Source: an uncultured Anaerolineales bacterium (lineage in GTDB: Bacteria; Chloroflexota; Anaerolineae; Aggregatilineales; Aggregatilineaceae). Taken from it: a stretch of DNA of 32,115 nt. Numbering within the stretch: the first letter of the stretch is position 1; every line of letters starts with the position of its first letter. This document shows, in pieces, positions 1 to 8,078 of this stretch. The notes beneath the pieces are model-generated. The model saw nothing but the letters and a program-made list of their open reading frames with translations, searched no databases and had not been told where the DNA came from. The DNA is taken from the NCBI GenBank assembly GCA_937135955.1, contig CAKZOB010000090.1, positions 1 through 32,115 on the forward strand, in the 5' to 3' direction. The translations under genes were made by a program, and so were the position numbers.

Positions 1-476
1 AACAGCGCCATCCCCAGGATGATAAACAGTAACGGACCGCCCGGCACACTCAGCCCGCCAAGGCCCAGCACGGCCTCGAAGAAGAAGGCGAAGAGGGCGC
101 AGGCAATCAGGCTGATGCGCACGAACCATCCTCCGGCGGCATAGAGCGAGGGGTTGGGCAGGCGCAGGCCCATCAGCATGAACGCCAGGCCCAGAAACGC
201 CCCGTAGAGTGTCCAGGCGTAGGCCCAGCTATGCCACAGGCCGGTGAAGCCCATCACCGCCAGCAGCACCCCTGTGCCCAGCACCAGCATCCCCGGTATG
301 GCGAAAATCGCCGCTCCCACTGCTCCGCCGTACCAGGCGGGCAGGAGCAACAACAGGCCCGGCACGAGGATGAACAGCGTCCACCACACGCCGGAGCCGA
401 GGAACAGCAGCGCCCCCAGCGCCAGCAAGATCAGCCCAGCGAACGGGCGTGAACCGGAATGGCAGGTGCCGCACAT
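1..476 (-). CDS. Multi-pass membrane protein, partial (runs off left edge)
   Basis: The frame stays open from an ATG at 476 to the window edge (158 codons), so the C-terminus is missing. The start is supported by a GGAGAG ribosome-binding sequence about 5 nt upstream. After an 11-residue head (MCGTCHSGSRP) the product is almost entirely hydrophobic, with about five or six membrane segments. The first pair (GLILLALGALLFLG, then a tryptophan-rich turn and LFILVPGLLLLLPAW) resembles the LiaF/DUF5668-type membrane hairpin found in many small bacterial membrane proteins, but this similarity is loose. The head contains CGTCH, formally a CxxCH motif; at the extreme N-terminus before the first helix it more likely is a vestigial metal-binding knuckle or chance than a haem site. 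No function can be assigned. It is divergent from the J-domain gene at 626. Confidence 0.75.
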   Translation of the reverse strand, partial: MCGTCHSGSRPFAGLILLALGALLFLGSGVWWTLFILVPGLLLLLPAWYGGAVGAAIFAIPGMLVLGTGVLLAVMGFTGLWHSWAYAWTLYGAFLGLAFMLMGLRLPNPSLYAAGGWFVRISLIACALFAFFFEAVLGLGGLSVPGGPLLFIILGMAL

Positions 477-535
477 GGTATCTCTCCGCAAATGCTTTCT
501 ATCTGTTGCGCCCGAATCATTAGTACGCAGATGTA

Positions 536-550
536 GCACAAAAGTTGTGC
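536..550. promoter_or_regulatory. 15-bp perfect inverted repeat, possible operator
   Basis: GCACAA-AAG-TTGTGC is a perfect 6-bp dyad in the 149-bp divergent gap between the membrane-protein and J-domain genes. It lies 21 bp upstream of a consensus TATAAT, about where a regulator of the rightward promoter would bind. No regulator gene is in the window, so the operator role is inference. Confidence 0.35.
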
Positions 551-571
551 GCCAGAGAGAGGGCAATCGAG

Positions 572-577
572 TATAAT
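572..577 (+). promoter_or_regulatory. TATAAT -10 element upstream of the J-domain gene
   Basis: A perfect TATAAT lies 48 bp before the ATG at 626. No good -35 sits at 17 bp; the closest, TTGTGC at 545-550, is too far (21 bp) and is part of the inverted repeat. An activator-dependent promoter is possible. Confidence 0.45.
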
Positions 578-625
578 CGCGGCACGCTACCCAGGCCGAA
601 GCAGCCCAGCAGGTAGACAGGGCAG

Positions 626-1615
626 ATGCGCCGCAAAGTCGTCTACGATCCTCAGCAAGATTACTACGTCCTCCTGGGCGTATCCCCCGACGCCTCGCTA
701 GAGGAGATCCGCCAGGCGTACCGTCAGTGTGTGCGCGAACTGCACCCCGACCTGAATCCAGATCGCGCCGAGTGGGCCACGCGCCAGTTGCAGCGCGTCA
801 ACGCGGCCTACGACGTGCTGCGGGAACCGGCGCTGCGGCAACGGTACGATCGGGCGCGCAGCGGGTACGCGGCTGCAACGCCCCGGCATCCGCGCCCGGC
901 TGCTGCTCGCCCGGCAGCCGCGCCCGATCGTCCCTGGTGGCAACAGGCCGCCGAGCAGAGCGCCCGCGCCCGCATCTACAGTGACCAGAGCGCGATCGGT
1001 TTCACGCCGGTCTGGCTGATGATTGCCGGCTGGCTGCGGCGAGGGCGTCTGCGCGCGCTAGAGTCGCTCTGGCTGACGCTGGTCGGATTGTGGCGCGGTC
1101 CCTACGCTCAGGCGTTGGTAGCACTCTCCTGCGCGCTGGCGCTCAATGTGGCGTTTCTGGTCCATGCGCTGCTCAGCCCTGCCAACCTGGCGAGTCTGGG
1201 ACTGTCCGGCGATCCCACTCCTACGCTAACGCCCGTGCCTACGGCTACCCCCGCCCGGCTCTATCGGGCGTGCCTGAACCCGGACGCGCGCATCACTGCT
1301 CCGTCTGCGGGTGAGGTAGTGGGCGACACCTTTTCGGTCGTAGGCACAGTGGCGCTGGACGATCTGTGGGCCTACAGCGTCGAAATCGGCTACGCCGGAC
1401 CTGGTCAGCCGCGGGCCGCGCCCAGCGTCTGGCGACCGCTGCGCACGCCCCCTCCGCAGCAGACCATCCCCGAACCACCGCTGCGCGACGCTCCGTTGAC
1501 TGACGCGCCGGTTGACCTCAGCGGTCAGCCTGCCGGATTCTATGTGCTGCGGCTGCGGGTGATCTTGCGGGACGGCCAGCAACTGCCTGTCTGCGATGTG
1601 GTGGTGCAGCACTGA
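626..1615 (+). CDS. Membrane-anchored J-domain protein with extracytoplasmic beta domain
   Basis: 329 residues. An N-terminal J domain (about residues 11-76) has the essential HPD at 40-42, so it should stimulate an Hsp70 (DnaK) ATPase. There are no DnaJ G/F or zinc-finger regions. An Ala/Pro-rich linker follows (about 80-105), then an amphipathic stretch and one clear membrane segment (about 163-184). A Thr/Pro linker (PTPTLTPVPTATP, about 197-209) leads to a roughly 115-residue C-terminal domain. That domain begins with a pattern (ITAPSAGEVVGDTFSVVGTV) like the bacterial Ig-like Gmad2 type and has Cys216 and Cys323, which could form a disulphide. The layout implies a cytosolic J domain and an outside sensing or binding domain. 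The role is unknown; tethering DnaK near the membrane is inference. Convergent with the peptidase gene at 1789-3447. Confidence 0.85.
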   Translation: MRRKVVYDPQQDYYVLLGVSPDASLEEIRQAYRQCVRELHPDLNPDRAEWATRQLQRVNAAYDVLREPALRQRYDRARSGYAAATPRHPRPAAARPAAAPDRPWWQQAAEQSARARIYSDQSAIGFTPVWLMIAGWLRRGRLRALESLWLTLVGLWRGPYAQALVALSCALALNVAFLVHALLSPANLASLGLSGDPTPTLTPVPTATPARLYRACLNPDARITAPSAGEVVGDTFSVVGTVALDDLWAYSVEIGYAGPGQPRAAPSVWRPLRTPPPQQTIPEPPLRDAPLTDAPVDLSGQPAGFYVLRLRVILRDGQQLPVCDVVVQH

Positions 1616-1687
1616 TAGCGTTGCAAGGTGCCAGGCGCAGAGCCTGTGATGCACTTTAGAGGCTGTTATGAACTTTTGCGCGGTAGC

Positions 1688-1778
1688 TTCCTCTCACCCC
1701 TGAATCCCCTCTCCCTCGCGACCGCGTCGCGGGGAGAAGGGACTTGCTCTCACACAGGGGCTGAGGGAGGCAAAGAGC
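1688..1778. repeat. Type A C-rich intergenic repeat between convergent genes
   Basis: The 173-bp gap between two convergent genes holds a C-rich arm (CTCACCCCTGAATCCCCTC), a hairpin at 1710-1737 (TCTCCC, bulged T, CGCGAC, CGC loop, GTCGCG, GGGAGA), and a degenerate G-rich return arm. Similar elements occur near 16976-17097 and 29807-29920. It may also act as a bidirectional transcription terminator. Confidence 0.6.
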
Positions 1779-1788
1779 ATAGCACGCT

Positions 1789-3447
1789 CTAGATGGTGAA
1801 TCTGAAATACGACCAGGGCGACCACGCGCAGGCTTGCCCGTCAACCGTCGCCCGCACGCGCCACCTGCCGCGCTGCATTCCCACGAAATTGAAATCGAAC
1901 TTGGTGCCGATCAGGTTGTGCTGGATGAAGAAACTCTGGCCGGTGGCCTCGGCCCATTTGCCGCCATTGACTGCGCCAAAGGCGTCTATCTCGATGCTGT
2001 AACGCACCACGCCGGGGACGTTCACCGGCTCCCAGCGGAACTGCAACCTGCGCGGCCAGTGATCGAAAGTGTCTTCTGGCTGCGGATGGGTCAACTGAGG
2101 CACTGCACCTTTCCACCAGTTGAGCGTGGGGTCGCCCAGCAAGGCCAAGCCATAGTGCCAGAAGATTTCGCCCTCGTCGTGACTGGGGCCGCGAGCCTTC
2201 CACCAGTCTACCAGGGCATCGCCAATAGGCTTGCCCCAGCCCATGGGGCGATAGAAATCTTCGAAGAACAACATAGACCCCGTCTTGGCGCTGGCGACGG
2301 CGGTCAGCCCCATGTTGGTACCCCCGCCCCCCTTATCGAAGATGTACCATCCGCCCAGATAGTCTGTAGACGTGAAGCGGCCCGGCCCGCAGCAGAATAG
2401 ATTGTAGAAGTGAGCGTTGGGCGGGTTGGTATCGCGGAAATAGGTGACGTCAATGTATTCGTCGCCGCTCCCGACGCGCAGAGCGTGCCCCTGCGTCCAC
2501 GAATGGGCGCAGAGCTGCACCCACGAGCGCAGTGTACTGACTTCGGCCTTGTACAGGTCTGCGTCAGTGGTCATGGGGTCTGTATATTTGGTGATGACGG
2601 ACGAGGGGAACATCTCATCGAATGCGCAGTCGTCGAAACCCGTCCAATCGTCATCCACATAGGCCAGCGCCGAGCGAGCATGGCCCAGTTGCCCCAGGCG
2701 GAACTTGTGATTGCGCGCGAAATAGTCATTGAGCAACGCCACGTCTCTGCCATTGGCCGTCGGCGTCCACAGGCGTCCGATCCAGATTTCCGGGTTGACG
2801 TTACCGTTGTGCCCGTTGAAGCGACCGTCTTTGTCCGGGTCTGTCCACACGCCGTCTGTGTCCATATAGTAGAGATCGCACGGGAACTGATCGCCATTCA
2901 GGTCGAACCAGGGAACAGGGATGGCTCCAACCAGCAATGCTCCCACCGGCTTCTTGTTCTTGATGAAGGAACGCACCTGCTGCGGTGTACCACCGTTCAC
3001 CGTATACACGACCGCCCAGTAACCATCGCGGCCCACATCCAGCACATACTGGTCAATGCTGGCGGCCACGCTGTCATAGATGGCGGCATCAACCAGCACG
3101 AGCATCTTGCCTTTGGGGTAGAGATACCATTTGTAAGTGTTGCGATAGGCCTCGTCTGGGGGATAGGAAGGGCGCGGCTTCTCGGCGAAATTGAATATTG
3201 GCTTGAAGATCTCCCCGTACTGAGCGCGAAAGTCCTTGAACGTCTGGATAGCAACCCGCCGTTCGGAGCGGAATTCGAGATTGCGCACGCTACGATACGC
3301 CCGGCCAAGCTTGTAGCTGCGCTCCATGACGTCGAGGTTGAAGAGCGTTCGTTCCCCTTCAATACGAGTGCGGACAAAGTGTTGGGGCTGGAACTTCTGG
3401 CGTTTGGCACGTGCTTCTGGCAACTTGGAAGATTGCGAGCGAGCCAT
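1789..3447 (-). CDS. Gingipain/C25-like caspase-fold cysteine peptidase with C-terminal beta domain
   Basis: 552 residues. The order of a His-containing motif (CAHSWTQGHAL, His315) followed about 37 residues later by a Cys motif (NLFCCGPGRF, Cys352/Cys353), with a downstream YGLALLGDPTLNWW block (432-445), matches the clan CD C25 peptidase layout. The GDPTL block is a hallmark of C25-like proteins. Residues 203-213 (DPDKDGRFNGH) resemble an EF-hand-type calcium loop. After residue 450 a Fn3-like beta domain follows (P-rich start, RLQFRWEPV, Trp-rich end). No signal peptide is visible: the N-terminus is basic and polar, unlike secreted gingipains. The ATG at 3447 has AGGAG about 8 nt upstream and a strong promoter. 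Monocistronic. Protease activity is inferred from motifs only; the substrate is unknown. Confidence 0.72.
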   Translation of the reverse strand: MARSQSSKLPEARAKRQKFQPQHFVRTRIEGERTLFNLDVMERSYKLGRAYRSVRNLEFRSERRVAIQTFKDFRAQYGEIFKPIFNFAEKPRPSYPPDEAYRNTYKWYLYPKGKMLVLVDAAIYDSVAASIDQYVLDVGRDGYWAVVYTVNGGTPQQVRSFIKNKKPVGALLVGAIPVPWFDLNGDQFPCDLYYMDTDGVWTDPDKDGRFNGHNGNVNPEIWIGRLWTPTANGRDVALLNDYFARNHKFRLGQLGHARSALAYVDDDWTGFDDCAFDEMFPSSVITKYTDPMTTDADLYKAEVSTLRSWVQLCAHSWTQGHALRVGSGDEYIDVTYFRDTNPPNAHFYNLFCCGPGRFTSTDYLGGWYIFDKGGGGTNMGLTAVASAKTGSMLFFEDFYRPMGWGKPIGDALVDWWKARGPSHDEGEIFWHYGLALLGDPTLNWWKGAVPQLTHPQPEDTFDHWPRRLQFRWEPVNVPGVVRYSIEIDAFGAVNGGKWAEATGQSFFIQHNLIGTKFDFNFVGMQRGRWRVRATVDGQACAWSPWSYFRFTI

Positions 3448-3478
3448 TTTGTTCTCCTGTTACGCTCATTTTTATGTT

Positions 3479-3507
3479 AATATAAATCTAAAACTGATAA
3501 AAGTCAA
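3479..3507 (-). promoter_or_regulatory. Sigma70-type promoter of the C25-like peptidase gene
   Basis: On the minus strand TTGACT (3507-3502) and TATATT (3484-3479) are separated by exactly 17 bp in an unusually AT-rich patch. The predicted start lies about 25 nt before the ATG at 3447. Confidence 0.7.
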
Positions 3508-3776
3508 ATATTGATTCGACCATCGGACGAGGGGGCAGCATGAACGACACTGGCATTGTAACAGCATACGGGGCGTGCCCACCTATCGCCACAATATGCG
3601 CCGCAACAGCCCAGAGGGTGCCCGCCTGATCCGCCAACCTCGCTCATGATCGAGACCGTCGGCGGGATTTTTCGCAATAGGAGACGGATAAGATTCAGCG
3701 CAGCGCCAGCCTCGACCTCGTCGTGACTGGTCACGGGGTGCTCGTTGGAAGGTAACATCTGCGACGGCGGTTTGCC
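3508..3776. other. Intergenic region without a convincing gene
   Basis: Between the peptidase promoter and the end of the PfkB gene there is no frame with recognisable protein sequence. A 29-codon plus-strand frame at 3540-3629 and an 84-codon minus-strand frame at 3504-3758 exist, but neither has family features. No terminator-like hairpin with a T-run was found after the PfkB stop. Confidence 0.5.
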
Positions 3777-4682
3777 CTACACGTCGCGCGCGCGCAGCAG
3801 CGCCTCGACCTGCGCGCGTGTCGGCAGGCCACCCCGCGCCCCCCGGTGCTGTACCTTGAGCGCGGCGGCAGCGCTGGCGAAGGCCAACGCTTCGGGCAAT
3901 GCCGCTCCTGCCAGCCGCGCCGTCAACAACGCTGCGTGAAAACAGTCGCCCGCGCCGGTGCTGTCTACTACGGGCACGCGGAAAGCAGGCTGAAAGACCG
4001 GCTGCTCGCCAGCGACCAGTCCGTAAGCGCCGCGCGCGCCCGCGGTGACAATGGCCCACTGACCGCCACGTACAAGCGCTTCCAACGGTGCCAGCTCCAG
4101 CGCCTCCAGAGCGCTTTCGGCCACAAAGAAGACATCGGCCAGGGCGATTGCCCGGCGTAGGTCTTCGCCACGCAGGGGGACGGCGCTCTCCACGTCGAGC
4201 GCGAACAGCCCGCCGCCCTGCCGGGCTGCGTCGTGCAGTTGTGCGCACCAGGCGGCGTCGCGCGGGAAAGTGTAGACGGCGCGCGCCCGCCTGGCCAGGG
4301 CAAGCTGTTCGCCGGTGAGCGGTTGCTCGTAGAGAGGAAAGGACGGCAGCAGGATCGTCCGTTTCCCGCTGCCGTCGGTGATGACCAGGGTGAAGGGGGT
4401 TTGCTCGCCGGGCACGTGCAGCAACCCCGCCGGTTCGACACCAAACTCGGCGAAGGATGCCGCCAGCAGGTGACCGTCGGCGTCGTCGCCCACCCAGCCC
4501 GCGTAAGCAGCCCGCAGGCCCAGGCGGGCCGCCGCGCAGGTGGTATTGGCGATAAACCCGCCCGGCAGCCGCCCGATCCATTGCGCCGGGTACTTGTCGT
4601 CGGCCAGGGGCAGGTGCTCCACCTGCATCACCAGGTCGCAGGCGATCCCGCCCACGCCCACGAAGTCGAACTCATGGGGCAT
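3777..4682 (-). CDS. PfkB-family sugar/nucleoside kinase (last gene of the salvage run)
   Basis: 301 residues, normal for the ribokinase/PfkB family. The N-terminal GVGGIACDLV and the glycine pair in GRLPGGFIANT (about 38-47) form the substrate-binding signature. The C-terminal signature VVDSTGAGDCFHAALL (238-253) carries the catalytic base Asp246 and the anion-hole GAGD. It would transfer ATP gamma-phosphate to a sugar or nucleoside hydroxyl in the cytoplasm. The ATG follows the stop of the upstream nucleoside hydrolase by 2 nt, implying translational coupling and suggesting it phosphorylates the hydrolase product (ribose or a related sugar) or a nucleoside. Exact substrate cannot be told from motifs. 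It is paralogous to, but clearly diverged from, the kinase at 8072-9025. Confidence 0.9.
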   Translation of the reverse strand: MPHEFDFVGVGGIACDLVMQVEHLPLADDKYPAQWIGRLPGGFIANTTCAAARLGLRAAYAGWVGDDADGHLLAASFAEFGVEPAGLLHVPGEQTPFTLVITDGSGKRTILLPSFPLYEQPLTGEQLALARRARAVYTFPRDAAWCAQLHDAARQGGGLFALDVESAVPLRGEDLRRAIALADVFFVAESALEALELAPLEALVRGGQWAIVTAGARGAYGLVAGEQPVFQPAFRVPVVDSTGAGDCFHAALLTARLAGAALPEALAFASAAAALKVQHRGARGGLPTRAQVEALLRARDV

Positions 4683-4684
4683 GG

Positions 4685-5671
4685 CTATCGCGCTACTGGA
4701 GCACGCATGGTGGCGTAGAGCAGGTCTTTCCAGCGCCGCGCGTCAATCTCCCAGCAGACGGTGATATGCGGCTCGCCGCGCTGCACCAGCGGCTGCCACA
4801 TAGCGACATTCGGCGTGTCGTAGGGCGTGACACTGAGCTGATCCACCACGGTCATGCCGCGCGTGAAGGTGCCGTCGCATTCTACCTCGACGTAATGCTT
4901 GCTCTTGCGCGTGCAGATGGTCGGGTCAATGGCGATGGCCATCGCCACCGGATCGGGCAGGCCCAGGCCGGGGTCGCCCAGCCAGTTGCGGTTGGCCTCC
5001 AGCGCCGACTTGTTGCAGTCTATGGCGAAGTGCGCCAGCGGCGTGTTGATCTCCTCCTTGCAATAGCGCATTTCCTCGTCGGTGAGGTTGGCTTCGCCAC
5101 GGCATAGCTCCCAGCCGACCATCTCGACAGGCAGGCCAGAGCGGAAGACAATACGCGCCGCCTCCGGATCGCACCAGATGTTGTATTCAGCGGCGGGGGT
5201 GACATTGCCCACCGTGCACGCTGCCCCGCCCATCACCACACAGCGGCTGACGTTGCCGACGATGTCCGGAGCCTGCGACACAGCCAGCGCCACGTTGGTC
5301 AGCGGGCCGAGCGTGACCAGGATGATGCCCGGATTGGCGCGGATGGTGTCAATGAGCGCATCCACGGCGTGCCCCTGGGCGGGCGGCGTCTTGGCCTGAT
5401 ACCCCATGCCGCCCATGCCGTCCGGCCCATGAAACCAATAGGCGTGATAGGTTTCGCGGATCAGCGCCTTCTCCGCCCCATGATAGACGGGCACCTGCTT
5501 GCCGCATAGTTCGACGGTGTAGCGGGCGTTGTTGCTGCCCTGCGCGACGGGCATGTTGCCCCAGACGATGGTGATCGCCTCGACCTCAATATCCGGCGTT
5601 TGCAACGCCATCATGATGGCGACAGCATCGTCGGAGGCAGTATCGGTGTCAATGATCATCTTGCGAGTCAT
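4685..5671 (-). CDS. Inosine-uridine-type nucleoside hydrolase, variant without active-site His
   Basis: 328 residues from the ATG at 5671, chosen because GGGAG lies 9 nt upstream; a GTG at 5698 would add nine residues but has no such site. The calcium-binding signature DTDTASDD (8-15) and the blocks [10 protein letters not shown] (121-130), VVMGGAA and [11 protein letters not shown] place it in the IUNH family, which hydrolyses the N-glycosidic bond of ribonucleosides to base and ribose. At the late active-site motif it reads [14 protein letters not shown] (237-250): Asp240 keeps the calcium ligand, but Pro239 stands where group I/II enzymes have the catalytic His. This suggests a group III-like or altered specificity. 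It lies 28 nt downstream of a second hydrolase gene and 2 nt upstream of a PfkB kinase. Confidence 0.92.
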   Translation of the reverse strand: MTRKMIIDTDTASDDAVAIMMALQTPDIEVEAITIVWGNMPVAQGSNNARYTVELCGKQVPVYHGAEKALIRETYHAYWFHGPDGMGGMGYQAKTPPAQGHAVDALIDTIRANPGIILVTLGPLTNVALAVSQAPDIVGNVSRCVVMGGAACTVGNVTPAAEYNIWCDPEAARIVFRSGLPVEMVGWELCRGEANLTDEEMRYCKEEINTPLAHFAIDCNKSALEANRNWLGDPGLGLPDPVAMAIAIDPTICTRKSKHYVEVECDGTFTRGMTVVDQLSVTPYDTPNVAMWQPLVQRGEPHITVCWEIDARRWKDLLYATMRAPVAR

Positions 5672-5699
5672 GCTCAATTTCTCCCTGTCTGAATACACT

Positions 5700-6650
5700 C
5701 TATGTCAGCCGGCTCAACTCCAGCGCCAGCAGACGCTCAGCGTCTACCCCCACACAGACATTAACCGGCGGGCGTCCCCGCCAGGGGCCGAGCCGCTCGT
5801 CATCGCCCTGTCCCAGAAACGGCCAGGTCTTGCCGCGGCTGATGCTCTGCGTTTCCACGCGCAGCGGCCAGCGCTCGGTGACGAACAACGACGGATCGAT
5901 CACGTAAGCGATGGCTGACGAGTCGTGCACATAGATGCCATCCATCCCTGGATGCTGGCGCTCGAAGTAGTCGCGGTAGAAGGGCACGATGCGCGCAATG
6001 TGCCGCGCCAGCGGATTGTCTGCCTGTTCGTAGCGGGCCAGGTGCGCGCGCGTCATGTTGACCCGGTGCGTCACGTCCAGCCCCACCATCGTCACCGGCC
6101 AACCCGCCCCAAAGACCACATCTGCCGCCTCCGGATCGTTGTGAATATTGGCTTCGGCGGCGGGCGTCGCGTTGCCGGGGCACAGGGCGTTACCGCCCAT
6201 CAGCACCACCTGGCGGACATTCTGCGCGATGCGCGGCTCCAGGCGCAACGCCAGCGCAAGGTTGGTCAGCGGGCCGAGTGGCACCAGGGTGATCTCGCCT
6301 GGCGCGGCCATCACCTGCTCGACGATGAAGGCCGCCGCCGATCCCTCGCGCGGGCGCGTCGTAGGCGGGGGCAGATGCGCGTTGCCCTGCCCATCGTCGC
6401 CGTGCACAAAGGGCACTGGCCCGTTGAACGGCCTCGCCAGGGGATCGCTGGCCCCCTGCACCACCGGAATATCGGCCCGTCCGGCGATCTCCAGCAGGCG
6501 CAACGCATTGATCGTAGCCAGATCAGTATGGACGTTGCCGAAAACGGTCGTCAGGCCGATCACCTCCAGTTCCGGCGACCGCAGGGCGAAGAAGATGGCC
6601 ATGCTGTCGTCCACGCCGGGATCGGTGTCAATGATGATTTTCTGCGGCAT
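5700..6650 (-). CDS. Inosine-uridine-type nucleoside hydrolase with active-site His
   Basis: 316 residues from the ATG at 6650, preceded by GAGG at 8 nt; an in-frame TTG two codons earlier is less likely. DTDPGVDD (8-15) is the perfect calcium-binding signature. [12 protein letters not shown] (124-135), VVLMGGNA and [10 protein letters not shown] follow. The late motif [15 protein letters not shown] has His242 followed by Asp243, the pair expected for classical IUNH with base-protonating His. The expected reaction is ribonucleoside plus water to base plus D-ribose, in the cytoplasm. It is one of three paralogues here, and the only one with this His, so division of substrates among them is likely. 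Separated from psuG by 115 bp of degenerate repeats. Confidence 0.93.
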   Translation of the reverse strand: MPQKIIIDTDPGVDDSMAIFFALRSPELEVIGLTTVFGNVHTDLATINALRLLEIAGRADIPVVQGASDPLARPFNGPVPFVHGDDGQGNAHLPPPTTRPREGSAAAFIVEQVMAAPGEITLVPLGPLTNLALALRLEPRIAQNVRQVVLMGGNALCPGNATPAAEANIHNDPEAADVVFGAGWPVTMVGLDVTHRVNMTRAHLARYEQADNPLARHIARIVPFYRDYFERQHPGMDGIYVHDSSAIAYVIDPSLFVTERWPLRVETQSISRGKTWPFLGQGDDERLGPWRGRPPVNVCVGVDAERLLALELSRLT

Positions 6651-6670
6651 AAGCAATTCCTCACCAGGTA

Positions 6671-6765
6671 GCTTTCAGCGTTCAGCTTTCAGCCTTCAGC
6701 CCTCAGCGTTCAGGTGCACCGTAGCTCTCGCTGACGGCTGACCGCTAACCGCTAACGGCTGACGG
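6671..6765. repeat. Degenerate short tandem repeats between psuG and nucleoside hydrolase
   Basis: The gap consists of about six degenerate copies of a TTCAGC-type unit (6671-6713), followed by alternating CTGACGG/CCGCTAA units (6730-6765) that are partly self-complementary. Such patches look like a mobile or slippage-prone short repeat. They split the two salvage genes that otherwise would be adjacent. Confidence 0.6.
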
Positions 6766-7674
6766 CTACCGGCCGACCGCTCTCGCGATCTGCGCCGCCA
6801 CGCGCGCGTTGTTGATCAGCGCGGCAATGTTAGCCCGCTGCGAGCGTCCGTCGGTCAGTTCCAGCACTTTAGCCAGCACAAAGGGCGTCACTGCCTTGCC
6901 GTGAATGCCCGCTTCATCGGCCAGGCGCGTGGCCTCGGCAATGGCGCGTTCCGCTTCGTCAATGGGCAAGGCGTCTTCTTCTGGCACGGGCACGGTCACC
7001 AGCGTGCCATGCTGCAACCCTAGCTCGCGGCGCGCAGCGACAATAGCTGCCACCTGCTCCGGCGTATCTACCCGCTGATCCACCGGCAAACCGCTCGAAC
7101 GGCTGTAGAAAGCGGGCAATGTATCGGTGCCGTAACCCAGCACAGGCACGCCCTGCGTCTCCAGTACCTCCAGCGTCAGCGGCAGGTCGAGGATGGACTT
7201 GGCCCCCGCGCAGACCACGGTGATCGGCGTGCGGCCCAGTTCAATCAGATCGGCGGAGACATCCTCCGGATGCCCGCGGTGCACCCCGCCGATGCCGCCC
7301 GTAGCGAAGACTTCGATACCCGCCATGTGCGCCACGATCATCGTGCCAGCGACCGTTGTCGCACCGTGCAGCCCCAGCCCCACCACGATCGGCAGGTCGC
7401 GCCGCGAGCACTTGCGCACGCCCGTCTGACCCAGCGCGGCCAGCCGTTCGATCTGTTCCGTGCTCAGCCCGACAGTGATCCGCCCGTCCAGCACGGCGAT
7501 GGTCGCGGGCACGCCGCCTTCTGCGCGGATGGCGCGTTCCATGGCCAGCGCTGTCTCCACGTTGGCCGGATAGGCGAAGCCATGCGTGATCAGGGTAGAT
7601 TCCAGCGCGACGACCGGCCCACCCGCGGCCAGAGCCTCGCGCACTTCTGGAGCGAATACCAGCACTTCGTTCAT
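6766..7674 (-). CDS. psuG: Pseudouridine-5'-phosphate glycosidase
   Basis: 302 residues from the ATG at 7674; the frame stays open further upstream only as non-homologous sequence. The enzyme reversibly cleaves the C-C glycosidic bond of pseudouridine 5'-phosphate to uracil and ribose 5-phosphate. Family blocks are all present: ALESTLITHGFAYPANVETA (Glu25), GVPATIAVLDGRITVGL, RKCSRRDLP (Lys88), HGATTVAGTM, VFATGGIGGVHRG, DVSADLIELGRTP, CAGAKSILDLP (Lys159) and NIAALINNARVAA at the C-terminus. Glu25, Lys88 and Lys159 correspond to the E. coli catalytic Glu and Lys residues. The start overlaps the stop of the YjbQ-like gene as ATGA, implying coupled translation. The PfkB kinase two genes upstream is the natural candidate for the pseudouridine kinase partner. 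Confidence 0.97.
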   Translation of the reverse strand: MNEVLVFAPEVREALAAGGPVVALESTLITHGFAYPANVETALAMERAIRAEGGVPATIAVLDGRITVGLSTEQIERLAALGQTGVRKCSRRDLPIVVGLGLHGATTVAGTMIVAHMAGIEVFATGGIGGVHRGHPEDVSADLIELGRTPITVVCAGAKSILDLPLTLEVLETQGVPVLGYGTDTLPAFYSRSSGLPVDQRVDTPEQVAAIVAARRELGLQHGTLVTVPVPEEDALPIDEAERAIAEATRLADEAGIHGKAVTPFVLAKVLELTDGRSQRANIAALINNARVAAQIARAVGR

Positions 7675-8078
7675 CCCGCCATCACCTTCACCTGTACGCG
7701 CCGCTCGCGCGGCCCGTCGAATTCGAAAAAGAGGATGCTTTGCGATCCGCCGAGCACCAGATCGCCGTTCTCCACGGCCAGCAACACGCTGTGACCGATC
7801 AGCGCCGCCTTGATGTGACCGGCGGCGTCGGCGGGCGTGTCGTACTGATGCTGGAAGTCCACGCGCGTAGGCACCAGGCGGCGCACCTCGGCGATCAGAT
7901 CGCGCGGGGTGGCTTCGTCCAGCGCCGAGTTGATCGTCACCGCGGCAGTCGTATGCGGGACGATGACTGCGCACAGGCCGGATTGCACGCCGCTCTGGCG
8001 CACAACCTCGCGCACCTGTCCGGTGATGTCCACCAGGCCATCGCCGGGCGGCGTGCTCAGCGAAAGCGTGATCAGCAT
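7671..8078 (-). CDS. yjbQ: YjbQ/UPF0047 family protein (secondary thiamine-phosphate synthase-like)
   Basis: 135 residues, full length for this family. Signatures seen are VPHTTAAVTIN (His at about 42), the RRLVPTRVDFQHQYDT block, AGHIKAALIGHSVLL, ENGDLVLGGSQSILFFEFDGPRERRVQVKV. The family forms small trimers with bound metal. Weak thiamine-phosphate synthase activity has been reported for a member, but the physiological role is unsettled. The usual GTWQ is GGSQ here. The ATG at 8078 lies inside the end of the PfkB gene (7-nt overlap) and the stop overlaps psuG by 4 nt, so it is embedded in the pseudouridine pathway. The location hints at a role near nucleoside or sugar-phosphate metabolism, which is inference. 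Confidence 0.93.
   Translation of the reverse strand: MLITLSLSTPPGDGLVDITGQVREVVRQSGVQSGLCAVIVPHTTAAVTINSALDEATPRDLIAEVRRLVPTRVDFQHQYDTPADAAGHIKAALIGHSVLLAVENGDLVLGGSQSILFFEFDGPRERRVQVKVMAG

Noticed and set aside
444-476. CGTCH as a c-type haem attachment site
   Set aside because: It lies at residues 2-6 before the first membrane helix with no export sequence, so it would be cytoplasmic, where c-type haem is not attached.
2410-3480. 356-codon plus-strand open frame opposite the C25-like peptidase gene
   Set aside because: Its translation has no family features, and the opposite strand has clear motifs, a Shine-Dalgarno site and a promoter. Long antisense frames are expected in GC-rich codon-biased DNA.
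3540-3629. Small plus-strand frame of 29 residues with GAGGGGG before its ATG
   Set aside because: Too short and without hydrophobic, charged or conserved features to support a call.
3504-3758. 84-residue minus-strand frame in the gap after the PfkB gene
   Set aside because: No recognisable motifs, no ribosome-binding site, and it overlaps the peptidase promoter.
6671-6765. CRISPR-like array
   Set aside because: Units are only six to eight bases, degenerate and without spacers of constant size.
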